64,000 nucleotides of DNA from a virus, in the IMG/VR virus record IMGVR_UViG_3300027969_000060, positions 1 through 64,000 of that record; one strand, written 5' to 3'. The notes under the pieces are model-generated. The model had not been told where the DNA came from. It saw nothing but the letters and a program-made list of their open reading frames with translations, and made no database searches. Positions 15,696 to 25,800 of the stretch are shown here, one piece after another. The translations under genes were made by a program, and so were the position numbers. Within the stretch, counting starts at the first letter, position 1, and the number at the start of each line of letters is the position of its first letter.

Positions 15696-17258
15696 ATGCC
15701 AAGACTCTCACTGTATAAGCCCGAACGAGGGCAGGACTATAAATTTATAGATCGCCAAATTTCTGAAATGTTTCAGGTTGGCGGTACTGATGTATATTTG
15801 CACAAATACCTAGGGCCTAAAAATCCCACTAACGGTACCTTAGATCAACCAATTTATACCACTCAAAACGTGGCAAATATTCAAGATTTGTTGTTCTTAG
15901 AAAACCGTGATAGAAAATATGGTACAGAAATTTATCGTATTCGTGGCCTGTATAATGTTGCAAATATCGACTTTAACCTAAGTCAGTTTGGTTTATTCTT
16001 AGACCAAGACACTGTATTCATGACAGTGCATATTAACGATTTTATCAAATATATTGGTCGTAAACCTATGAGTGGTGACGTAGTTGAATTACCACATTTA
16101 AGAGATCAGTTTGCGCTTGGTGATGCAGATATAAGTCTTCCTAGATACTTTGTAATTGAAGACGTGGGGCGGGCTAGCGAGGGATTCTCAGCTACATGGT
16201 ATCCTCATTTATACAGATTAAAACTTAAGAAACTTACAAACAATCAACAATTTGCTGATATTCTTAACATGCCAGCAGGTGCCGACCTTGATAAATTTGC
16301 TGGGGATTATGATCCTGAAGTTACATATCATGCTGGTGAAATTATTAGATATAATGGAACACTATATACTGTTACAGCAGATACCACAGGCAATGTTCCA
16401 CCAAACACTAGTTTCTTTAGTGAATACAACAATACGTTAGAAAGTATTTTAAGTACTCGCGCAAAAGAATTAGAAATTAATGATAGAATCTTGCAACAAG
16501 CAGAAGTTGATGCTCCCAAGAGCGGATATGAGACTAGACAATTTTATACACTAGCTGTTGGAACAGATGGCAAACCAATTTTAAATACTGCTGATGCTAC
16601 TAATTTTGATGCTAGTAATAGTACTATTACCGCACAAGAAAGTAGTGCTAGGCCGGTTAGAACAGGCTACACTGGATATCTAGTTGGTGATGGGTTCCCG
16701 GTAAACGGTCACGATTTTGGTCATGGAATTCAATTTCCCGAAGGAGCCGTTACTGATGATTTCTTTTTGCGTACTGATTTTTTACCAAACAGATTATTTC
16801 GATTCAATGGTAGTCGTTGGACAAAAATTGAAGATGCTGTGCGCATGTCAATGACTAATGACAGTAATCGTCAAACTTTGAAAACCGGATTTATTAATAA
16901 TACTGAATACATTTATAATGAACCAACTAGTATTATTGATTCAGTTGCCTTAGAGCGTGGTGATATTGTTATAGATACTATTATTGATTATGCAACAGCA
17001 CCGTATATTCGATTAAAATTATCAGTTGTTATTCTAGGGTTCTCAACAGCCGACTATTCAAATATACTGTCATCATATTCATATACCAACCCAGTTACAC
17101 TAGTGGTAAGTGATAAAGTTAGAATCACGTTGCCGATTATAAACGGTGATCAAATTGTAATACCCGAGACTGGAATTTGGAGTGTTGGTTTATACAATAA
17201 TAGAGAAGAAGTAAGACAGAGTCTTAGTAAAGCTCTTCGACCTAAGGCGGATCTATAA
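15696..17258 (+). CDS. 14: Neck protein (gp14-like) with a long C-terminal extension
   Basis: 520 aa from ATG 15696 (an earlier ATG at 15636 overlaps the gp13 start and is not used). The first 190 residues match T4 gp14: FIDRQISEMFQVGGTDVYLH, IYRIRGLYNVANIDFNLSQFG, TVFMTVHINDFIKYIGRKP, then the DVGRASEGFSATWYPHLYRL strand. T4 gp14 is 256 aa, so about 260 residues are extra. Residues about 200-240 (YDPEVTYHAGEIIRYNGTLY) resemble a CBM5/12-type chitin-binding repeat like those in the giant fibres. Its stop overlaps the next start as TAATG, implying coupled translation with gp15. Confidence 0.86.
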   Translation: MPRLSLYKPERGQDYKFIDRQISEMFQVGGTDVYLHKYLGPKNPTNGTLDQPIYTTQNVANIQDLLFLENRDRKYGTEIYRIRGLYNVANIDFNLSQFGLFLDQDTVFMTVHINDFIKYIGRKPMSGDVVELPHLRDQFALGDADISLPRYFVIEDVGRASEGFSATWYPHLYRLKLKKLTNNQQFADILNMPAGADLDKFAGDYDPEVTYHAGEIIRYNGTLYTVTADTTGNVPPNTSFFSEYNNTLESILSTRAKELEINDRILQQAEVDAPKSGYETRQFYTLAVGTDGKPILNTADATNFDASNSTITAQESSARPVRTGYTGYLVGDGFPVNGHDFGHGIQFPEGAVTDDFFLRTDFLPNRLFRFNGSRWTKIEDAVRMSMTNDSNRQTLKTGFINNTEYIYNEPTSIIDSVALERGDIVIDTIIDYATAPYIRLKLSVVILGFSTADYSNILSSYSYTNPVTLVVSDKVRITLPIINGDQIVIPETGIWSVGLYNNREEVRQSLSKALRPKADL

Positions 17259-18748
17259 TGCAACATTTTTATGATGGTCAAATTAGACGTTACATTACAC
17301 AAACTATTCGTGTACTTAGTAACTTTGTAGTTAAGTACGGTGATGGTAGTTTAGTTCGCGTACCAGTTATGTATGGTGATGCTGATCGTCAAGTAGCTAG
17401 TATTATGCGCAATAATTCAGAAAATTCAGTGAATAGTGCTCCAAGAATTAGTGTTTATATATCTGGATTGGACATTGATCGTACTAGACTAAGTGATTCT
17501 TCCTATGTAGGGAAAATGCATTTTAGAGAACGAGAAATTGATACTTCTACAGATCCAGATAGTTACACAACGCAAGAAGGTAAAAACTATACAGTAGAAC
17601 GGTTAATGCCTACTCCGTTTAAATTAACTATGAAGGTTGATATTTGGTCAACTAGCACTGATCAAAAATTACAAATACTTGAACAAATTCTTGTATTGTT
17701 TAATCCTAGTCTTGAATTACAAACTAGCGACAACTACATAGACTGGACTAGCCTTACTGTTTTAGAATTAGCATCGTTAACCTGGAGTAATAAATCTATT
17801 CCAGTAGGAACAGATACACCAATTGACGTTGCTACAATGACTTTAGAAACACCTATCTGGATTAGTCCGCCGGTTAAAGTTAAGCACCTTGGTGTTATTA
17901 CAAATATTATTGCTAGTATTTACGAACGTGCAGAAGTTGATGATGATATGTATGTAGACGGTTTAGGTAATCCTCTTGGCGGTTCAGAAGTAACATTAGG
18001 TTCAATGTTGTCATCAGATAGAATTACAATTTCAAATTATCACATACAAGTATACAACGGTAAAGCATTATTATTAGGTAAAAATGAAAATGTTGTTCCG
18101 GCAGGACTTACATTAGAAATTCCTGTGCGGCAAGGTCCGCCCTTAAGTTGGGATTTGCTATTTGCAGAATATCCCGGAAAACTCAAAGCTGGATCTAGTA
18201 GAATATTTTTAGTACAGCAAGATGGCACTGAAGTTGTTGGCACAATTGCTGTTAATCAACTTGATCCTACAATACTTGCAATTAACTGGGATCCTGATAC
18301 ATACCCAAAAAATTATGGAATTGATAGTGACGGTAGAATACAATATATTGACTCAGAGTATGATCCTGGGTCAAGCAACAGGCCGGCAAGTCCGGGTACA
18401 TTTGACGCTATCATTGATCCCCAGAAAGTATGGCCGGGGCACGGTATGCAAAATGTAGTAGCTGGGGATAGGTTTTTAATTATAGAAGATATAGGTGCAG
18501 AAGGCAACGAAGACGGCCCGGATGCATGGAAATCAACCGCAGACAACGATTTTATAGCTAAGGCCAACGACATCATCGAGTGGGACGGCAATCAATGGAG
18601 CGTAATATTTGATAGCACTCACAAATCTCAAGTTTTGCTCTATCAAACGAATATATACACTGGAGTACAGTATGCATGGCATGGCGTCATGTGGACCAAG
18701 TCATTCGAAGGTGAATATAGGGCAGGACGATGGAGAATAGAACTTTAA
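17258..18748 (+). CDS. 15: Tail sheath terminator/stabiliser (gp15-like)
   Basis: 496 aa; T4 gp15 is 272 aa. The N-terminal half matches gp15: HFYDGQIRRYITQTIRVLSN, VRVPVMYGDADRQVASIM, NSAPRISVYISGLDIDRTRL, and the segment around WSTSTDQKLQILEQILVLFN, ending with ETPIWISPPVK. Gp15 caps the sheath and joins tail to neck. The C-terminal 250 residues are extra, with WHGVMWTKSFEGEYRAGRW at the end. It is coupled to gp14 by a one-base overlap of stop and start and overlaps the following oxygenase by 19 nt. Confidence 0.88.
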   Translation: MQHFYDGQIRRYITQTIRVLSNFVVKYGDGSLVRVPVMYGDADRQVASIMRNNSENSVNSAPRISVYISGLDIDRTRLSDSSYVGKMHFREREIDTSTDPDSYTTQEGKNYTVERLMPTPFKLTMKVDIWSTSTDQKLQILEQILVLFNPSLELQTSDNYIDWTSLTVLELASLTWSNKSIPVGTDTPIDVATMTLETPIWISPPVKVKHLGVITNIIASIYERAEVDDDMYVDGLGNPLGGSEVTLGSMLSSDRITISNYHIQVYNGKALLLGKNENVVPAGLTLEIPVRQGPPLSWDLLFAEYPGKLKAGSSRIFLVQQDGTEVVGTIAVNQLDPTILAINWDPDTYPKNYGIDSDGRIQYIDSEYDPGSSNRPASPGTFDAIIDPQKVWPGHGMQNVVAGDRFLIIEDIGAEGNEDGPDAWKSTADNDFIAKANDIIEWDGNQWSVIFDSTHKSQVLLYQTNIYTGVQYAWHGVMWTKSFEGEYRAGRWRIEL

Positions 18749-19386
18749 CAGATATAAGTCATATTGCACAAGTTGTAGATGACTTTTTACCAGAAGCGTT
18801 CCAAAACGAGATTCAAAAAACTATTGAGCTAATGCCGTGGTTTTGGACCGAGGCAATTTCGTTATTTCCAGAAGATAGATACAAAGATGCAGGATTGCCG
18901 TTTGAAGACCCTAGGGTGTCAGACGCATTTGCCTTTGCGCATGTTTGTTTTTCAGACGGTCGTGTCCAGTCACAATATTACGAGTTCTTTAGAACAATAC
19001 TTAGATTTTTAGAATTAAAATTAGGTATTGAAGTGGTTGAGGTTATTAGAATTCGTCTTCGTCTTACTCCACAATTTCCTGGGCATAAAGAAGGCATGTT
19101 TAATGCTCCCCACGTTGACATTGGATCAACTCAAAAATTTAGAACCCTAGTGTACTATGTTAACAATAGCGATGGTGATACTGTTATCTTTAATAAAAAA
19201 TACGAACATGATGGAAACCCAGTTGTATTAAATAAAAATCAACCAGACCTCCTGCCTATTTTTACTAACACTCCTAAAAAAGGATCAGGTCTATATTTTG
19301 ATGGACAATATTATCATGCTGGTAATTCTCCATTAACTGTTAGAAGCAGATGTATTATTAATTTTGATTTTAGGATAAAAGAATAA
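18730..19386 (+). CDS. Fe(II)/2-oxoglutarate oxygenase, prolyl-hydroxylase-like
   Basis: 218 aa. Complete 2OG-oxygenase signature: H128-x-D130 in APHVDIGS, VYYVNNSDGDTVIF strands, distal H196 in FDGQYYHAGNS and R205 in PLTVR. Enzymes of this kind are frequent in T4-like marine phages and hydroxylate proteins or nucleic-acid bases; the substrate here is not known. It overlaps the gp15 end by 19 nt and touches the Nudix gene, so it is translated as part of the gp14-gp15 transcript and may modify a virion protein. That last point is inference. Confidence 0.85.
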   Translation: MENRTLTDISHIAQVVDDFLPEAFQNEIQKTIELMPWFWTEAISLFPEDRYKDAGLPFEDPRVSDAFAFAHVCFSDGRVQSQYYEFFRTILRFLELKLGIEVVEVIRIRLRLTPQFPGHKEGMFNAPHVDIGSTQKFRTLVYYVNNSDGDTVIFNKKYEHDGNPVVLNKNQPDLLPIFTNTPKKGSGLYFDGQYYHAGNSPLTVRSRCIINFDFRIKE

Positions 19387-19830
19387 GTGACAGTAACAAA
19401 AGATAAAATTGTTTGTAGCGGTGCGCTATTTTATTCTAGGAATGCCGGTAGGGTATTATTATTACAGAAAGCGCAAGGTAAACACGAGGGCACCTGGGGG
19501 CTTGTAGGCGGTACTACTAACGAAGGTGAAAATCCCTGGCAAGGTTTACAGCGTGAAATTGCTGAAGAAATTGGTTCAATACCTGCTATTATTAAAACCC
19601 TACCATTAGAAACATTTGTATCTAACGATGCTGTTTTTAATTTCCATACCTACTTCTGCATCATTGACAACGAATTTATTCCTATCTTAAGTGATGAGCA
19701 TACTGCATGGGGATGGTTTGACCTAAACTCATTACCTAAACCAGTACATAGTGGGCTAAGTCTTAGTCTGCGTAATAAAATTATACAGACTAAGATTCAA
19801 ACTATCATCGATATCATCGATATTGTTTAA
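19387..19830 (+). CDS. Nudix hydrolase
   Basis: 147 aa, starting with GTG directly after the oxygenase stop. The Nudix box is exact: G42-x5-E48-x7-R56-E57-I-A-E60-E61-I-G63. The family hydrolyses nucleoside diphosphates linked to another moiety (oxidised dNTPs, NDP-sugars, cap-like or NAD-like molecules); the substrate cannot be read here. Its TAA shares the palindromic TTAA with the stop of the convergent 2619-aa gene, so the two genes end on the same four bases. Confidence 0.88.
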   Translation: MTVTKDKIVCSGALFYSRNAGRVLLLQKAQGKHEGTWGLVGGTTNEGENPWQGLQREIAEEIGSIPAIIKTLPLETFVSNDAVFNFHTYFCIIDNEFIPILSDEHTAWGWFDLNSLPKPVHSGLSLSLRNKIIQTKIQTIIDIIDIV

Positions 19831-22800
19831 GCCTGTGCTTCACCCCAACGCACAACCAAGTTAGTCGGAATATTTCCAGCACCCGAAGCACGATATACGT
19901 TAATGGCTAATACGTCTGGGCCATTTGGATATGTTCCTCTGCCACCTAATGTAGTATTAGTCAACTCTTTCAACTCTGACAAATCTAGTGAGCTAGTAGT
20001 ACCCGGAGCCGCAATAAACGAAAATACAGTTTCACCCGGTTGTGCGTAAGGCGGTAGACCGAACTGGAATGTAATTGTGCTACCGTTTGAAATGGCTATA
20101 ATTGAACTTTGTGTAAAGTTTATACGATAATATTGTACGCTGGCAAATGATGATAGTGCGCCAATGCTTGCAACTTTTGTACCAGACGGAAACTTAGTTG
20201 GATCAACGATTTCAGTACCAGCAGTTGCACCATAAGTAGCAACTAATGTTTCCCAACTTGCTTTTGTAAAATACAAGAACGAAGTATTAGTTGCAATCAC
20301 CGCTGGTGTAAATGCTATTGTAGAAGCGGCGGTAATAGTACTAGTTGCCGTTTTACTCAATGTTAATGTATAGTACGGAGTAAATGTAAATGTTACCGCA
20401 ACACTGGATGCCTGTGCTGCCAACAATCCAGTATTAAACGTCACTGTATAATAGTTAACACCTGCAAAAGTTTTTACAGCACTAATATTTGAAATTGAAG
20501 TCCCGTTAGCAAACTTAGCAAGGTCATTAACAGTATTACCAACTACCGCTGATCCAATTGGTAATCCAGTCCAACTAGATTGCGTAAAGTTTAATGTTGT
20601 TGCAAGAGATGATGCTTGACCAGTTACAAAGAATGTAGTAGTCGAAGTAGCCAAGTGCGACGATGTTGCGTTTTGGCTCATTGTTAATGTATAATATGAT
20701 AAGCCAGCCGCAATTGCTGGACCTGCAACGTTGGTAACAGTAGTACCTACCGGGTAGTCGGCACTATATATTGCCGAGGTTACAATTCCATTAAGAGCTC
20801 CCCAGCTAGCTTGGGTGACAAATAAAACATTACTACCGCTAATTGTACCGGCAAATGCACCTACAAATTGACTAATACTAACTTGATATGTGCCTACACC
20901 GCCTGATGTCCCAGATAGCTGGGCAGTAATTCGAGTACTTGCGGCTGTTGTTCCGCCAGTTATTGTAGTGTTTGAACTAATGTATCCTGTAACTATACCT
21001 GATACAGTTAGTGTTGTTCCACTAATTGAACAATTACTTGCGGTGGCGCCACCGCCTTGATTAAAAATAGCATTATTAGGAACTGTTACAGTTCCAGTAA
21101 TAAGACCTAATGTTGTTGCAATTGGGGATGGGTTTTCAGTTACGGTTGAAACTGTTGTTCCGCTTGGATATTTTGTTTCACTTGCCGCAACTGAGAATCC
21201 GGTAGTGGCTCCTAAGGTATCCCAGCTGGCCTTATCTAAGTAAAGTATGTTTGAACCAATTGCACTTGCAAAGGCTGCGTTGCTTGGTACTGTTGCTGTT
21301 CCAGTTAATGCCGCAGTAGTTGTGGCAGTACTAGTGGCAGTGGTTGCGCCGCCAGCCCATGATACAGAACCACCAGGGGCTACTTGCGCAAAACTTGGTT
21401 GACCACCTGCTGAACTTCCTGCTAGCCCTGCCCAAGAAATTGCCGTTGGATCTACTGGATAGTTTTGTGGATTTAAAATACCTTCAACAACTAGACCACC
21501 AGTACCTGTATCTGATGTCACTTCGATTGCTTTTAACAACAACTGCGCACGATTAATAAGTTCTCTATCACCTAAGTCGCCAATAATAGCGTTTGACACA
21601 CTTGGTGCTAGTCGAATCAAGAATGCAGTTTGTTTTGTAGTTGATACTTGAATACCGGTAGACGCATAGTTAAACAAATATCCGCGATCTTCGTCAAAGC
21701 GTCCGTCTGTTAACATTGCACTACCCCAGTGACTAATAATTGGACTAATAGTATTGCTGACTAAAATCACACCAGTGTTAACTTCATGAACTGTTGCAGT
21801 ACCTGCACGGAATGTACGCTGGGCACCGCCGACAAAGTTAGTCATTGGGCCTGCTCTAGTACATCCAATTAATGAGTTGCCTGATTTGCCAGTAAACACT
21901 ATTAGTTCGTTATCAACATAGACTACGCCTGATTCATTAGGAAATGCACTTGCATCGTACAATGGGAGTGTTGTTTGAGTAGCAGTTACTGACTGCCGCA
22001 ATTTTCCAATTGCACCTTCATTAATAACTTCGTAACGCACCGGCATGTTACCAGTGCGCATGTAGGCTTCTGTGTTTACGTTTGAGTTACGAATACGATG
22101 GCAGAATACGTAATTACCGTCTGAGCCACGTAACATGTAGTCAATAAATCCAGCGCCGTACCATGACCATTGCATACCGATCATCTGCATTTTTGTAATG
22201 TCAAGATTATAGCCGCTCGGCCCGGTACCGTCTAACCGATCTAAATTAAATTCGCTTTGGTTAATAATTAAATCTTGCACTAGACAAAGTTTACCGCTTA
22301 CGCAATTGCTTGCGCCGCGATAGTCAGGAGTAACTGACATTGATGTTTGACTATATACGTTAGATACAACGTGAGTCATGCCTTTAATAACAATGCGGTC
22401 GCCTGCTTTACATTGATCACGGAAACGTGTGTTTACACCAGTTAATACGTTGCTGTCTTTAGCAATACTTGCCACGCCAGCTAACTGTAAGGTACTTGAA
22501 CGACGACCAACAGCTAATTGTGTTCCATCGTATTGCCAGAACATACCGTTTTGATCGTCATATGTTCCAGCGCGGACCGTTGCACCGTGCCACCCAAGGA
22601 TTGACATCTGTGCCGCAGTAGTAATTGTAGCATATACATTAGCTAATGTTGTTTGTGCTTGAACTTTAAATTGACGTTCTGTAACAATGTCAGTGATTGT
22701 ATATTCGCCGTTGTAGCCAGCTGTGTCAACGCCAATGATTCTAACTCGGCCGCCAACTTGGCACCCGTGATCAACGTCGTCAGTTGTAAACGTAATGTAA

Positions 22801-25800
22801 GAACCAACTGCTGTCCCTGTAGCACCTGCTGATTGCAAACTATAGCTTGGCGCAAATAGTGCGCCCGTAGTATACATAATACCTTTACCAGATTGGTAAC
22901 GAATATATTTCTTACTCATACGAATTGCTTGTGCGCCATGCTGTGGGCCACCAGTACCTAACTGTACACCACCGTCATACGGCCTATGAATAAAGTAACT
23001 GTCCGGTCTTGAATAAACAGTACCTACTAAACTAGTTCCAGTATCAATAGTACCGGTTGTCCTAGCAGTGTATCGAACAACGGTTGAGCTTGGGACACTT
23101 TCTACATAAAAAGGTCCTTTGGCCAGTGCATGATTAGTGCCGGATGATGTTATATCAACTAGTACAGTTGCGCCTGGTACCAGTCCGTGAGCTGAGGAAA
23201 ATGTTAATTGTAATGTTGCAATAGCACTTGTGCTAATACTTGTTGCATCTGGTATACTTGCTATTGTAGATTCACTTAACGATACCGCTGAATAAAAGTC
23301 AACGGCAGCACCAAGAACAGCAGTTCCACTTGCAGTAGCAGATGTCACTATTCCAGCGGCGGTACTAGTAACTGTAACGGTTACATTGTTTGTTGGTGTT
23401 GCGCCATCAAAGTTTGCACCAGCAAATAGAATTTTGTCATTAATTTCGTATCCAGTACCAGCTATATTAGGTACCGCAGTAGTGTATGCTCCGCCTGCTC
23501 GAGTAATATCAAAAGATGCATTTATACCTGGAGCAATTTTAGTTGCTGACAAACTAGTAAATGCCGCATCAACAGATGATGGAGTTCCTGCTGTATTAAA
23601 TGCAAGAATGCCGCCGCCAAAAGAATCTGCGCTAGTAACAGTTAATGTTAGGTCATTTCCTGGAGTTGTTCCTCCAAGTTGAGTACCGTAAATTTTAATA
23701 ATTTCACCGAATGAAAAAGTTGAACCTGGATTATTAATAATAACATCATACGTACCGCTCAACGTGCTAACATCAAATGTTGCATTAATGCCAGATGCAC
23801 TAGTTGTATCAAATGCTAGTGCAGAGTATGATCTCTCTCCACTAACACTGGTACCCGAAACAACATCTACAACGTTAATTAGTCCGCCTACAAAATTTCC
23901 AGTACCTGTAATCGAAGCCGCATAAATTGATCCAACGCCTGCACCAGAGCCTGTTAGATTATTAAACAAGTTAATACCGTTACTAAGATCAACATCAACA
24001 ACAGTAATTGTTAAATTATTTGCAGGTGTTGTGCCACCCAAACTTGTACCTGCGATAGTAATAACATCTCCAGGAGTGTAACCTGTACCCGGAGTGGTAA
24101 CTGTTAGTGCGTATAGGGCTCCAGTGCGTACTACAGTAAATTGAGCACCTGTGCCCGGAGTTCCCGTGGCAGATGTTTGTAATACTCCAGTATATGTTCT
24201 TGTAACTGTGGTCACAGTGACCACAGCATTATTAGCTGGGGCAGTACCACCTAAGTTAGTACCTAGTAGTGTAACAGTTTCGCCAACAGCATAGCCAGTT
24301 CCATTTGAATGAATAGCTAGAGAATATACATTAGTAGGGCTAATTAGAATGTCAAATGCCGCGCCAGTTCCCGATGCACTAGCAGTTCCACTAACAGTTG
24401 AAAAGGTATCTAAGTTAGTTATAGAAGTAATCTTAAGGATTAAATCGTTTGCAGGTGTTGTGCCGCCTAAGTCAGAGCCTAACAATTTAATTCTTGAATT
24501 TAGTACATAGTTGGTGCCGGGACTAGTTACTGTAATATTTGAATAATTTCCAGCTACTCGATCAACACTGAAAACTGCACCAGCTCCTGCTGGAATAATA
24601 TTTGTTCCTGTTTTATTTAAATAGGTTTGTGTTGCACCGCCCCTTACTGAAGTCAACGGTTGTGTAAATATAATAGTATTGCCAATTATGCCGCTTACAA
24701 AAACAGCAGTGCCAGTGCCATTGTCAATAGCCATTCCTTCTAATATTCCAGCTGTATCTACAAAAGAAACAGATGTATCGCCAATCGCTGCCGGAATGCT
24801 AACACTTGCTGTTACTATACCACCAGTACCAACAGTACCCGTTATCTGGGTACCTGGATTAATTCCAGTAGCAGTAATTGGAGCACCAAGTGAAGGTAAT
24901 GCGCCAGTAACTGCAATTTGATCAGTGCCTGATGTAGTTATATATTTTGTTGTAAATGATCCGGTAATACCGTTACTAAACACACTAACAACCGGTTGTC
25001 CAATACTTGCGCCTGTATAAAACGCACCTTTACGTAATTGCGTATAGGTTGTTGCAAGAACTTGGCCATTGCTTGTTCCTACTTTAGCTGTTGAGTAGTA
25101 TGAAAATGTGGTTGGGCTACCTATTGAAATTACAATAAACGTGCCCTCTGCACGACTAAATCCGCTAATGGTATTTGCTAATGCACGAATAGTAATAGGA
25201 GTACCTGCACTAAATCCGTGTGCTCCTGATGTAGTAACTGTGATTAATGAGTTGCCGATACCGGCAGTGCCTGCAGACGCATCTGTTACTACAGTTACTA
25301 CTGCGGTGTCAGATCCTGGAATTTCATATACTGATGGGTATCCACGAGCAACGCCAATCGCTTGCCACTTAGTTGGCTGTAAGCCGTACTCAAAGTCAGC
25401 GTCAAGCATGGACTGTGGCTGTGCAACACGCATACGTTCAATAGCGTCTGTGCCAAAGTCATACGGTCTAGTTTTTTGTTCTTCTGCTTCAATAAAAATT
25501 TGTATATCGTCTGTACTAGAACAGGTACTTGTATCGGCTTGTAATTCTAATACAGTGATGTAATCGGTAACATTAATATATGCTGGATAGTCATCATCTT
25601 GATCAACTCCATTACTATTATGGGGTGAATCAAACGTTGCAGTTGCTCCTAAATTACCGTCACTAAAATTGTAAATAATTTGATTGTTTACACTGTTGGT
25701 AATTAATAATAGTTTATCAAGTGGGTAGTAACCTTGTAATTTAATACTAGTCACGCCGCCTTGAACTGCAGGTAAACTACTTAGACCATTTTGAATAACA

